A stretch of DNA of 64,000 bases from contig JH720363.1 of NCBI GenBank assembly GCA_000231825.2, positions 326,475-390,474 on the forward strand. Reading direction: 5' to 3'. How positions within the stretch are numbered: the first letter of the stretch is position 1; every line of letters starts with the position of its first letter. Shown one piece after another: positions 12,409 through 25,364 of this stretch. Both the position numbers and the translations under genes were made by a program. The notes beneath the pieces were generated by a model. That model made no database searches. It saw only the letters and a list, made by a program, of their open reading frames with translations, and was not told where the DNA came from. The DNA comes from Tetrahymena elliotti 4EA (Eukaryota > Ciliophora > Oligohymenophorea > Hymenostomatida > Tetrahymenidae).

Positions 12409-14213
12409 TAAAATTTTCGAAAATAAATGAATTATTTTTGAATCTACTTTCATAAAGATGTATTTGATGAATTAATTTTATTGGGCTATTGCGTATGTAA
12501 TCAACTTAAAATCTCACATTTCTCAAATTTCTTTATCTCAACATGAAATAAAAATGATAAAAAATTATTTTTATTTTCATTTTCTCTTCTCAAAATTGTC
12601 TAAAATAATTCAAAGAAAATAATTTCAATTTTTATCAAAAAAAAAAATTTAAAAATTTTTAAATTGAAATTAGTTAAGTTTGAGATTATTTGCTAAATCT
12701 CTTTTAAATTTTAATATAAAAAAATTAATTTGATATTAATTCTACTTTAAACTATTTAAAAAATAATTTTGGTGATTCTTTCAATATGGTTAAAAAAATA
12801 CATAATTTTTCTATTTTGATTTCCTTTAACTATTTCTTAATACATTAATACAGAGAGAAGAAATTATATTTTCTCTTTATTGATTACTGTTTACATTAAA
12901 TTAAAAATTTTAAGGAAATAGTAACATTTTTCAAATATTGTAAAATTGTTATCTTTGAATAGAAAGCATCAGCTTAGTTAGTAATGCTATTAAATGACAT
13001 AATTTTGAATTAACAACAACAAAAAATAATTATTATAACCTTGATGTTTACATTTTTTAATGATAATAGATTTTTTGGAAATCAATTCTTCCTTAAAATA
13101 TGGTTTTTATGTTTTTTTGTATTTCAAATTTATCTTTTCTTCTTTTTTCAAAAAAATTCAAAAAAGATTAGATTGTTTGAATTCTTTTCTTACAATTTCT
13201 AAATAAAATTATTTTTAAAAACATGTTAAGCGTTATTTTTGAAAATGCATTCAGGATTTTAGCTTCTTATTTTTTTATTAGATTTTATTAGGAAATAGTA
13301 TAAAATTTAACAAATCTTTTTTCAATAGAAAACAAAGAAATTAACATTAATTTAAGAATTATTTTCTACATTACCAGATACTAAAATCTAAAGAATAAAT
13401 ATTCTTTCAATTATTAGATGAGATATGAAATTGATGGAACATAGCTATAAACCAATAATATTTTTTAGATGACTGAAAATTATATTCGAACACACCAAAA
13501 ATCAAAGAAGTTTTTATCTCTTAAAAGATTAAAAAATTGTTTAACTTTTTGATAGAAGGTGTGAAAATATTTTGAAATTTTTGATTATTTATAATGGTTG
13601 ATTATTTTATTAAAGGAAAGTTGATTAACAAACTATATTATATCAAGTAAAGTTGATTCATATAAATAATAAATTAAGTCATGATGTTATGGTGATTATT
13701 AAATTAATTGCACTTGAATTAATAAAAATTAGAGTAAATGTTCATTGAAATTTTAGCTTACTTTAATAAAAATAAATAATTTAAGTTAATAAGAAGTAAT
13801 TTATTGTCTTTTTTTATAACAAAAATTAATCAAAAAGGCTAAATGGATTTTCTTAGGTTAAATACTAAATAAAACATTAAGATATTTATTTCAGTGAGCA
13901 GTGACAGAGATAAAAACTTATCTTTTTAAAGATTACTTTTTTAATATAAATAATTTTTTATTAAAAATTAAAATAAAGCTTGTATCTGTATACTATTCTT
14001 CTAGAAATATAGCATTCTTGTCAATTTTTGATAAAGCAATTAAAAAAATACCAAAATTATAAGTGATTACGAATTTTTAGGAAAAACTTAATAACAATAA
14101 AGCTAATCAAATATTAAATCTGATATGAGTGTACTTATTTTTATCCTCCTCACATTAAGCAAAATTATAATAATTTACTGGAGATATCTTATTTTCAAAA
14201 GAAGTATTCACAA
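12409..14213. other. Non-coding A+T-rich spacer
   Basis: No supported gene. A 46-codon frame at about 13418-13558 (beginning MRYEIDG) is open, but it is too short to call. Confidence 0.5.
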
Positions 14214-14777
14214 ATGCCTTTAATCATACTAACTGAACAAGCTATAAAAAACAATTACTTCAATGTTGCAGGTGTCTATTTAATTTTTTAGAAAAAGAAA
14301 ATTGGTTTAACTTATTTTCTAGCTTATTGAGCAGAAGATTATTTTGTTTATAATTAAGAAGAAATAGATGAATAAAATGATCTGCTATAGAAATCAGAAA
14401 AAAATAGATTTAAATAATATCAGTAAACACATTATCAAAGCATTTTTTAAGTATTTATTAGACAAAAATAATGATTTGGTAGATGACTTTGTAAAAAATA
14501 TCACCCTCATAAATTAGCCAAAAATTTTTGAAGTTTGTATATCTATAATAATAGCTCTCTTCATAAGCTTTTTAAAATGTTAAATATGGTAATACACAAG
14601 AGTTTTATCTAACCTTAGAAGCTGAAAGAGGGCTATTTAATAGCAACATAGAATAAAAAGAAAAGCATTTTGTTTTTACTAATTTTTAACAAATCTGTTG
14701 CTGTAAACATGATTTTTCTAGTGACTTGAAAGCATACAAAAGGCTAAAAAGAGTTTTTTTAATAAAAGAATATGAAT
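14214..14777 (+). pseudogene. Broken member of the small-protein family (copy 5)
   Basis: Family sequence is recognisable but scattered over frames. It reads DLNNISKHIIKAFFKYLLDK, then NNDLVDDF, then (frame-shifted) NNSSLHKLF, EFYLTLEAERGLFNSN, HFVF and a final Lys/Arg-rich stretch. In-frame TGA codons and several indels interrupt it. The Trp of the EKWL motif is replaced and the CCSNP segment is eroded. It is the most decayed copy in the array. The proposed start only marks an upstream ATG; the N-terminal region is not conserved. Confidence 0.65.
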
Positions 14778-16738
14778 AATTATTTAGATCTAATATTTTT
14801 ATTTATTTATTTCGATGGTATATTACCACTTATTAAGAAAAAAGTATATTTTCTTATATATTTCGCACTAATTTCTATGATTTCTTTCTAAAATGAGCTG
14901 TAACAAAAAATATTGTGAAAATTTTTATCAATTATTGATGAATAATAAGATAAAATTTTTTTTGAATAAATTAATTACTAAGACTTAGTAACTTTTTGAT
15001 CAACTCAGTCAATCTGTTAATTTTTGTTAATCAAAAAAGCATTTAGAAAAATTATTAATTTCGTTATTATTTTAGTTTACATAAATTAAAAAATCTTACA
15101 TTTGATCAATCTAATCCAAATAAAAAATGTATCTATATAAAATAACAGCTATTAGTATAAGTTTAATTTTTTTCATTCAAGCATTTTAATGTTTTTTTTC
15201 AGATAATATCAGAAATAACCTTCATAATCTACTCTTAAATAAAACCAGTAGTTAATGTAAAAGCTAAACTCAAAAATATATTTTTTTATAATTCAAATTC
15301 TGTATGTCTTTGTTTTATTTTTTTAATAATTTTATCAGCTTTACCATTACCATTATTCTAGAGATAAATAATAGAAATCAGTCTTATAAAAAATACGCTA
15401 TTGAATAAAATACTCTTATGCCTACAAATTCAACTCCAAAAATTCTGTTCTGTTTATATAATGAAATGTAAATGCCACCAATTTTAATATTATTTATTTA
15501 ATTTATATTATTTGTGCTAATTATTTATCAAATCTGTTTGTAAATTGTAATCTACGAATATTAACCAAATGTTTAATAACTTTAAACCAGCAAAAATAAT
15601 GACCTAATAAACCTTAAAAGATGAAAATGATTAATGGTAACAAATTTAAAACAATATCATTTTGAATTTACCTCAATTTTTAATAATTTAGGCATCAAAT
15701 TTTACAAATATTTTAGTGATTCCCAGTTAGTTAAAAAGAAATGAAGTTTAAAATCAGTAAAACAGCATAAATCTTACTTTAAATTTATTAAGGTATATGA
15801 TGATTTGTAATTTATTTTAGGTTGCATTTCTTAATGTAACCTCGATTTCAAATTATTATCCTTTAAAAATAATGTTATTAAAGCTTTAAAAAAGAGTATC
15901 AAATAAGTTAATAAAAAATAAATATTTTCTGATGTATTTTTATTAAATACTCAAGATGTTTTTAACTTGCAATTTATTTTTAGTTTTATTCATTTTAATT
16001 TGAAATTTTTCAAAATCAAATAACATTTTGTGAACACAAATAATTATGAGCTATCAAAAAATTCACATTAATAATTGTTAAAAACTTTGATAAATAAATA
16101 TTATTTAATGTGATTTCAAAATATTGTAGTAATTTTTTTTCTACATTTCTACCAAATTATTAGCTAAATCATATTTATTGTTAGAAATCAGCGTTAAATG
16201 CTGAAAATTTAAAAGAAATGAAAGTTATAAATCAGAATTTTAGAATTCAATTGGTTCATCTAATTTTCAGAATTTATTTTCCATAAATATGAGGTTAATA
16301 AATAGCAAAACTATTTAATCACAAAACATGAAAGTAAAGGAACAATTATTATTTAATATGGTGTTATAAGTGTAACTATTATTATAGCATTTGATTTACA
16401 TACTAATTTTGATGATTAAGGCTAAAAAAAATTAAGATTTTAACAGAATATGGAAGATTATCTTACTTTAAGTTTTGAGGTGATTTTTAATTAATTCGCT
16501 AATACCAAACAAAAAAAAGAAACCTTTCATCATTAATTATTACTTGGATTTTGCTGATATTGTTTTTTAGAAAAATAAGCTCAAATTTTTCAATTACTTA
16601 TGACATTTCTGATCGATGAATTGAGAAAACACTAAAATTAAAATACTCTTCAAAATATTTGAAATTTATTTTTAGAACAAAACACAGTAAAAAAAGATGA
16701 TATTCTGAAGAAAAACTTCTTAGATATTAATTAATTAT
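14778..16738. other. Non-coding A+T-rich spacer
   Basis: I see nothing coding here on either strand. The open frames are short and I/F/K/N-biased. Confidence 0.5.
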
Positions 16739-16975
16739 TATTGAAGAAGAAGGAAAAATAAAACTTTTGAGAAAGAAGATGAAGAAAAGTAGATTCAAAT
16801 GGGAATAGATACTAAGTAAGCTAGATGATTTTTTAAAAATGTAAAACAACATACAAAAATATTGAGTAAATATGCTTTAAACTTTGATTAAAAATTTGAT
16901 GTTTAAAAGGAAAGAAAGCAAACTAATTATTTGTCTTATTTAAGTAAAGCAAATGAATTAAAATAAATAATAATT
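16739..16975 (+). pseudogene. Orphan coding-like relic with an in-frame TGA
   Basis: One frame reads TFEKEDEEKQIQMGIDTKQA, meets a TGA, and continues in the same frame with FFKNVKQHTKILSKYALNFD and KERKQTNYLSYLSKANELKQ. The protein-like composition on both sides of a single TGA suggests a decayed gene, or a junction missed because of an intron. It lies directly upstream of the family gene at 17037 but in another frame. No homology is recognised. Confidence 0.3.
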
Positions 16976-17036
16976 ATTTAAAATAAAAAAACAATAATAA
17001 ATAATAAACTAATTAACAAGTAAAACCTTTAGAAAT

Positions 17037-17612
17037 ATGAAATAATTTATTGAAGAAGAAATAAGAATCCATCAAAATTATGATTCAGAATCTGTAAATG
17101 AATACTCTTCTACCTAAAATATATATTAAATAAAGCATTTAGACTAGGAAACTTCACAAACATACCAAAAAAGTGAGGAAGATCTTGAAATAAAAAAACT
17201 ATTAGATAATTTTGATAATATTACGAAAAACAATTTAAGCAAAAACATTATAAATTCTTTCTTTGTTTTTTTGTTAGATATAAAAAATATCGATTTGATT
17301 ACTGATTTTGCTTAAAAAGGAGATTTGACCTAATAATAAGCTCTAAAAAAAGTTAAAAACTATATATAAAAATATAACTTTAATAATAATTCTCTTGAAA
17401 AATTAATATTACATTCTATATTTGGAAGAGTGTTTGAGTTCTATTTGACTTTTGAAGCTTAGAATTGGCTCAATAGCAGTAAAGTATAATAAAAAGATAA
17501 ACATCTTGTTTTTATTAATTTTTTGAAAGTGTGTTGTTCAAACACAGATTATTTATAAAATCTAGTTAAATATAATAAACCAAAAAAAAGTAAATATAAT
17601 GATAGAATTTGA
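17037..17612 (+). CDS. Small-protein family member, intact but diverged (copy 6, 191 aa)
   Basis: A single exon of 192 codons runs from ATG to TGA with many TAA/TAG codons for Gln. The N-terminus (about 60 residues) is acidic and Q/S-rich. The family domain follows: NITKNNLSKNIINSFFVFLL, DFAQKGDLTQQQALKKVKNY, FNNNSLEKL, FEFYLTFEAQNWLNSSKV, HLVFINFLKVCCSNTDYLQN and a KPKKSKYNDRI end. Compared with the other intact copies it differs at normally fixed sites: E-K-W is Q-N-W and Y-I-D is F-I-N. It is an intact but older paralog. No targeting signal is seen. Function unknown. Confidence 0.75.
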
Positions 17613-20600
17613 AAAATATATATTTTAATTATTTGTATCCAATGTAAAAAATGTTTAAATATTTATCAAAAATACAAAAATAAGCTGAATACATGTAAAA
17701 TATAGAATAATTTACTTATTTACAGTGAGACAAAGGCATAATTCATGCTCTTAAATAATATTAAACTTTATAGATATTAATTTACATCTATCTGGTTTTT
17801 ATTCTATATCATCCACATAAATATTTCTTCAATCTTGAATATTTTAATGTTAAAACGTTATTATTGTTTATAATTTATAATAAAAGATATTCATTCAATC
17901 TGCGAAATAGTGATCATAAGCCTAATTAAAATTTTTTCTATCAAAATTAAAAAAATTTCTTCTAGCAAATTTAATAAAAAATTTTCATGAAGAATGAAAG
18001 GATGAAATTTAAATTCATTTGCTATTGGATTCGAAATACAAATTTTAAATTATATAATGCTTTACGATTCATTAATATTTTGAAATATTGTTTAAATGAT
18101 TTTCTAATGTTTTTTAATTTTTATAAAAAAAACCATATCAATTGAGAAAAAGTGACTCTCTTAAACCAAATTTCTGCATTCAAAAATTTTGATTATTTTT
18201 TCATCAAAATAACTGAATTTTGATTCTCAAAATTGAACATCAACAATAGAAAATACATTTAAGAGTTAAATAAAATTCATTTAATTTATGTTCTTTCACA
18301 TTTTAAGTATTTTAAGTTTACAATATTTATTCAAATCTCTTAACTACTTTGAATTTCTTTTTTTAAATTTATAATGTATTAAGGATAACATTTTAAAAAA
18401 ATTTAAACATTTGACTATACAAATAATGTAAGACTGATAGATTTGATCAGTTTATTTTATTGAATTTAATTTTAGGTATAACAATAATCAAATTTTAGTT
18501 CAATTAAAGGCTGGCAAGTAGAACAAAAATAGAAATTAAAGTCAGCTGTTGTAAAAAATATAAAATATATAAGTGAAATAAAAATAGGGTTATCGAATAA
18601 TTGCAAGAAACTAATTCACGCGATTTTTTAATTGTTTTTTCTGCCTTACTTCATTAAAAAATTGAAAAGCAATCAGAAATTTATATAAAGTTGAAACATC
18701 ATAATTTTTTAGAAAAAGTCAGTATGAAACATAATTTAATCTTATTCTATACAATAAATAATTAGATTCAAGCTCTTACAATATGATCATTCTTTCTCTA
18801 TAATAATTGAGTTAATTAATAATCTAAATAAATAAATTTTTTTATTTTTACGTTTTTTTTCATTTTAAGACAAAACAAATGCTAAATGAAGAAAAATCAT
18901 AATAAAAAATATTTTTATCCATTTTCTGTGATTAAGAATATTTATTTACAATAAATAGAAGTTCTTTTTACATTTTTTACATGTTATTTTAGTTTTTAAT
19001 TTCTATTCAATCATTTAAAATGTTCATTTTGGTTTAGTTATGTTACTTATTTAATTTAGTTTAACCTTAAAATTTGCATTGGAAAATGTGCTAATAATTT
19101 AAAACATATTTAATTTTTCAAGTATTTATGCTATGGAATAAACAAATTACAAATAAAAAAAATAAATTAAGTTAAATAATTAAGATATTGAAAGATTTTT
19201 GAAAAGAAATTTAGTTATTTTGTAGTTCCTCATTTTTAAATTTTTTCCCTTATTAAAAGTTTTTTGTTACAAACCAAATGAAAATTTTAATAGAGAAGAG
19301 AAAAATTTGATTAAAATTTACTTCTCAGATAATCACACCCACAATTATTGATAAAAAAAATAATAATATTAATTGATGACCGTAATTTTCATATCCTCAT
19401 TTGTAATCAAAAAATAAAACATCTTAATGAAATTAAAAAATTTAATTTATCGAAAAATGTGACATTACTTCCAAATTATTAAAAACAGTCTCTTTTGTAA
19501 GTTCGTTTAAAAATTAAACAGGTATGAAAAATTCATTTTGTTTTTAAAAAGAATCTTTAAAATTTTAGTTTGTTTTTTAATGTTTGTAATACAATTTACT
19601 TTCATTTTAATAAATATTTAAACATCAAACTATTTTTGAAAAGTTATTATCTTTAAAAATGAGGTAAAAAAATGTAGAAAATAAATTGTTTGATTATTGA
19701 TGAGAGGCAAAATTTTTAAAAATCAATAATTTTTTATATCAGCAATCTAATGAGAAATTTAAAAAATTTTAAATCAATTTATTGATGCTATTCTAAAGGA
19801 ATTTCAAATGCATTTATATTTATCATAATTAATCAAAAATGAAGTTAATAATGAAATAAAAATAATAAAAACATCTATAAGATTACTAGATATTTATGAA
19901 ATAAAAAACAACTAAAGATAAAATCAAATAAAGTAAATATCATTTGTCTGTCTTTCCTTTAATTCTACCTAAATTATTTAATATTTAAAAAATAAAACAG
20001 TTTGAAATAGGCATCAAAATTTTAGCTCTAGCATCTTTCAAAAAAATATCATCAACAATAATTTTATCTTTGAAGGGATAGCACTTATATCTTAAAATAA
20101 CTTATAGAGTATTCTAATGAAAAAAAAAAAAATTTAATATAAAGACTGTGAATTAAAGATTAAATCTTGATTTCTATTCTCAGTTATTTTACCTTAAAAA
20201 GTAGTAATAAAACTGTAAATCAGTATTTTGAATAAAAAATGTATTCTAAAATTAAAAGTAAACTCAAACTTGGAGCTTGGAAGTATATTTTGTAAAAAAG
20301 ATGGATATTAGTGTTTATATTAAAATAAATTTTTAAATCTTCAATTAGATAAAAATTTATTTTACATCAAAACTAAACTAAATCTGATTGAATCTTCAGA
20401 TTACAAAACAATGAATCTGTAAATTACAATTAATTTTGTATGAATAAAGATTATTTTTTCACTTAGTCTATGAAAACTTAATTTAGAAATATTAAACCTT
20501 TATTTTCCATAACTTCCATTCTGATGTTTAAACTCATAAAAAAATAATTTCAATTCCATAATAAATAATCAAAATAATGGTATAGATATCAAACATATAT

Positions 20601-22197
20601 CTTATGAAGAATTTAAAATATTTTTTTTAACTAGATTTTTACATATTTTTCACCTTTCTACTTTATTTTGAATGAATAGTAGTTTAGAGTTACAATCTCT
20701 ATAGCTAATTTCTCAAATTAAAAAGAAATAATTATATAATATAACATAATTTAAAAATATGGTTTTAGGATAGATTAAAATTATTTTTAATAGATATTTT
20801 TGAAATGATATGTTTTTTTATATAAAAAAAAGTAACTTTTGTAATGTAAAAAGACAAATGGGTCATATAAATCATAGAGGTATTCAATTTTTTGAAAGGG
20901 TAGAAGAGAAAAAATAGTAATAATTTCAAATCTATAATTTGGAAATTTAAGGTGCGTATTGTATTTTTTGAATTTGTTTACTACCTATTAATCTATGATT
21001 GTAGATAAATAGTATATTTAATTTATTTCTTTAGATAGTGATTACTTATTAAGAAATTGTCAAAGTTTTATTTTTTACATTTAAGGGGTAGAAAATTTTT
21101 TCAATTTCAGTTTACTTTAATTTTTTATTGTTACTCAAGAAAATTCCCCATAATTTTTTTTAACTTTTCTAATGATAATTTAATGCGTTTTTACTTGGTA
21201 GAACATAACACTAAATATATAATTTGATATATGATTACATGCTAAATAAATTAGATTGAACACTTAGATATTTCATTTACTTACAAATCATAGTGCTAAT
21301 TAGATAATATTTAAACTATTTTTATTTGAATTAATCTATTTTTTTATATGTTTGTTGATTTATGTTTTCTGACTATGTTTATATGAAAGTTATGCAGTAA
21401 ACAAAGATTATCAATTTTGCCTTTAAGTTATTTGGTTGAAAATCATTAGAATCTATATTTAATTTACACTTATAAATTTTTAATTAAATAGCAAACTCTT
21501 TTTGAATTATCTTAATCTATTTTACTTTTAATCAATATCCATGAATTAGCCAATAAAAAATCAGTATTCATTTCATAAAATTAAGGACTCAAAAGAGATG
21601 TTATTTGAAAAAAAACTTTCATTTATGAGCAAATGCATTTGGTCTCACTAAATATTTAAGAAAAAGCAGCAAATATTGAAATGCCAAATAAGTATTTTTC
21701 TGGAATATATTTACAACAAATTTTACATTTTTCTGTTGATATCTTTTGATTTTCAATTAAATATCTTCATTTGTAAGATACACTTTTTTTCAATTTCAAT
21801 TAAATAATATAAATATGTAGATGATATTTAGCAATAATTATTTTAGATACCGCAGAAATTCATTTTATTTAAGACAAAATCTTAGACCAATTTTAGTTTG
21901 CATTTTTAAAAATCTTATTTACAGCAGAATTTATATACGACTTTTATATTTCAAGCAAGATACATGCACCTAAAAGGTAAAAAGCTAACCATACTTAGTA
22001 TTAGATTTATATTGGTGTTTTTAAATAGAAATTAATTTGAAATGATTATAATAAATAAATAAAATTATACAATAAATAAAAACTAAAAAGTAATAATAAA
22101 TACAACAAGTATTAATTGAAAAAACATTCAACAATTTATTTTAATTGAAAATAAATACAGATTGAAAATCATAAGAAATACTTAAACAAACTGAAAA
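17613..22197. other. Longest gene-free stretch of the left half
   Basis: About 4.6 kb of A+T-rich sequence has no supported gene. The longest TGA-free frame (21541-22119, 193 codons) is I/F/K/N low-complexity and is judged a chance frame. No repeats longer than a few tens of bases were noticed. Confidence 0.5.
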
Positions 22198-22815
22198 ATG
22201 ACAACAATTTTTAACAACCAACAATCACAAAAACAATCTAACTCTGAAATATGGCTTAGTAGTAATTCTAATAGCTCTTAAGAGATATCTTAGTAGGCTA
22301 TTGATCCTCTTTAATAAAATATAGAAACTAAAAAATTTTGTGAAATTGACTCTGAATTTTCCGATTCCTCTTAACAACAAGAAAATATCTATGAGATGAG
22401 TGACTTAATCTAAAAATTTGATAACTTATCTAAAAATAATATAAGCAAGAATATCATCAAGGCTTTTTTTTGTTATTTACTTGATACTAAAGAGAATGAT
22501 CTCCTCATAGATTTTGCGTAAAAGGGAATGTAACCTGCATAAGCTCGTAAAATGGCAAAAAATTATATTAAATCCTATTCTTTTAATAACAATTCTCTTC
22601 ATAAGCTCATTCAACATGAAAAATATGGTAGAGCTTTTGAGTTTTACTTGACTTTTGAGGCTGAAAAATGGTTGGCTGAAAGCAAGGTATAATAAAAAGA
22701 AACCCATTTAATTTATATTGATTTCTTAAAGTTATGCTGTTCTAATCCTAATTATTCAAACCATATTATCTCATATAAAAAAATAAAAAGAAGTTAATTT
22801 AGTATTAATATGTGA
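22198..22815 (+). CDS. Small-protein family member, intact (copy 7, 205 aa)
   Basis: A single exon of 206 codons runs from ATG to TGA. The ~65-residue N-terminus is Q/N/S-rich (MTTIFNNQQSQKQSN...). The conserved domain starts at an internal Met: MSDLIQKFDNLSKNNISKNI. It continues KAFFCYLLDTKENDLLIDF, QARKMAKNYIKSY, FNNNSLHKLIQHEKYGRAFE, FYLTFEAEKWLAESKV and HLIYIDFLKLCCSNPNYSNH, and ends in a basic tail whose last residues (RSQFSINM) differ from the other copies. It closely matches the copy at 11254 in length and junction. It is the last copy before the minus-strand Nudix and SAYSvFN genes. Function unknown. Confidence 0.8.
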
Positions 22816-23972
22816 AGGAAGCATTCAAGCTAATCGCTTCTTTAATTATAAAAAAAGCACTACCCAAACTTAAATTAACTAAAAAAAAAAAATCCATACT
22901 CAATATCAAATAATAAACAATCTTTTCTAATCAAATAAATTAAATCTTAAAAAGATAATTTAAAATACTATAAATATATTAACAAAAATATGTTTACATT
23001 TACTTATTTATTTATCCCAAATTTAAAAAAATTTATTTTAATTTAAAATTCATGAATTTATTCACAAATTTAGCATATAATTCTTACAAAAAATCTCTAA
23101 GGTTAAAACAAATTCATGTATTTTTCTACAAAGAGAAAATAGTAATAATAATAATTAAATTTTCAAAATTCATCGCTTTATTCAAACTTTTCTTCTATTT
23201 GTATTGGCAACTTTAATTCTGGTTATATTAAAAATTTATATTTTCAAGATATATATTATACCATTATAATTAATTTAGATAATAATAACTTTTGAGAAGT
23301 TATAGACAAAGTAGTGCTAATCAATATTATTTCTATTTTAGCATTCATACTTACAAACTGATTAATTTTTTCTAATATAAAGTATTGATCAAATTGCTTA
23401 CTATTAATATCTTCTATTTTTCTAGATCCTAATCAAAAATCAACTTTATAGTATATGATATCTCTCTTTCTATTTATCTATTTTATTTTTGATAAGTGTA
23501 AACTAAATTTTTTATTTAAAAGTTGAAAAAATTGATAAAAATCAATATCTTCTACTATTCTAAATCATCAATTTAAATCAATTTTATCACAATAACAAAT
23601 AAAATAGAAGGATTTTAAAAAAGAAAAAAATCCAGTTAAATTACAATCTCTCAATTTAACTTTGTAAAATAGATAAAAAAGATGATCAAGATGGCTTTTT
23701 AAAAATAAATAATTGAAGAATATGAAAATTTTATTTTGAACGAAATACTTATGTAGGATAGAGATATTGAAAATGAATTTGTTAAATACAATTTATTGCC
23801 ATATAAATTTACATATTTTTGTAAATAAATTATTGAAAGTAGAAGACTCAATAGATATTATTGTTACTTAATAAATGACTTAATTATGTAATTTTAATTC
23901 AAGTAAATAAATTATGAAAATAAATTTATTTTATAATCTTAGAAGAATTGTAGTTATAAGATAGTAATATCT
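22816..23972. other. Non-coding spacer
   Basis: A+T-rich with no supported gene. It separates the plus-strand family array from the 3' end of the minus-strand Nudix gene. Confidence 0.5.
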
Positions 23973-24989
23973 TCAGTTAAATAATTTTGATTTATAAGTT
24001 GAAGTACCTTTTAACCATGGATATATTTTTAATAATTCTTCTTCATTATTTTCTTCTAAATGTATTTAAACGTTATTGTTAATTAGTAGCTGATTTTTTT
24101 GAAAGTTAAAAACATTAGGAGATTTAACAAGTGCTCTAAGGATAGCAATACATCTTCTGCCAATTTATATTTATTTTCCATATACATCTGTAAGATTAAT
24201 AATGGTTGGAGATTCATATAAATCTATTTTTTTTAATTCTTCTGCAAATATTCTAGTTACCAAAATACTTTCTAGCCAGAATGAAGGAGTTTATTCATCA
24301 CTTTGTAAGATTTCACAGTTTTTAACAAATTTTTGTAAATCAATCTACTCTTCATTACTAGATTATAGATTCATATTGTATAATATATAGCTTCCTCCCA
24401 TCCTAAAGCTTTTTTTAATATCAAAATAAGATTCATCTATTTAAAATGTCCCACAACTCTCTTCAAATAATTCTCTACTTGCAATTTTCTAGCTACTTTC
24501 GTTATCATCTATTTTACCACCAGGGTCTTAGTACAATATCTAGTCTTTTAATTTTCCTTTCTTCTCCTTCTATCCAAAAAGCATAAAAGTATATCCTTCT
24601 TTTTACACATAATCCTATTTTAAAAGCTATTTCTTCATAACTAATTCTTCTTCTGTTAATGAGAATTTCTCCCAAAGTAGCACGCCAGCACCAGTAATTC
24701 TATCTGGAAGGGTATTTTATTTAAACTATTCTTATTAATTTTGGTTATTGTTTTTATTCTTAAAATCCTTAGGAGATTTTTTAATCCCCTTAAACAATAA
24801 AGATTTACTGTTTTGTTTTGATTAATTTTTTGATTCTTCCTCTCCATTATCATCATCATATTGATTGCTTTAATTTTAATGATTTTGTGGCAAAATATTT
24901 GGATCGCTTAAACTCTAGTCAAAATGTTCATTTTTTTAAGACAGACTTTAAAAAATGCTCAAGTTTTGATTACTGCTATCCTATTTCAT
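23973..24989 (-). CDS. Nudix hydrolase domain protein (338 aa)
   Basis: A single exon of 339 codons runs from ATG at 24989 to TGA at 23975-23973. The first ~95 residues are Q/N/S-rich and disordered. A Nudix fold follows: RITGAGVLLWEKF, YTFMLFGQKEKKG, then the Nudix box GGKIDDNESSQKIASRELFE followed by ESCGTF. This matches Gx5Ex7REUxEE, with one extra residue before the final Gly. Family members hydrolyse nucleoside diphosphates linked to another moiety; the box glutamates bind Mg2+. The substrate cannot be read from sequence, and this copy lacks any cap- or NAD-specific signature I recognise. The C-terminus has a CIAILRALVKSPN segment. It lies 375 bp from, and in the same direction as, the SAYSvFN gene upstream. 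Confidence 0.8.
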
Positions 24990-25364
24990 TTCATTTATGA
25001 AAGCAGACAAACCCGTTTTTTAAGATTGCGGTTACATTTAGAGAATCCTAAAATACCAAAAAAAAAAAATAAAGAATATACTATTTAGTTATTAACTATT
25101 AATTTTATCTTAATTATTATGAAATACACAAGATAGAAAAATAAGTTTACTGTTTTTAAAATCAATATGTATTTAATTCTGATCAAACATATTCATTCAC
25201 ACGTAATAACTAAGTATGCAATTATTATTATTATTATTAATTATTGTCATATTATATAAAAAAGATTCATTTTCTCTAGAGGTATTAGCACATATAAATA
25301 TTAAATATAAATAGGATAATTCATACATTTTACTAAATAAAATAATTATAAATTTTCTAATTGT
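24990..25364. other. Intergenic spacer with an (ATT)n microsatellite
   Basis: A run of about seven ATT units lies at 25221-25242. Otherwise it is A+T-rich spacer between two head-to-tail minus-strand genes and probably holds the promoter of the Nudix gene. Confidence 0.6.

Noticed and set aside
13418..13558. 46-codon frame beginning MRYEIDG
   Set aside because: Too short, no neighbouring exon in phase, and no recognised similarity.
21541..22119. A 193-codon TGA-free frame starting with ATG upstream of family copy 7
   Set aside because: With TGA as the only stop, frames this long arise by chance in A+T-rich DNA. Its translation is I/F/K/N low-complexity with no domain-like pattern.
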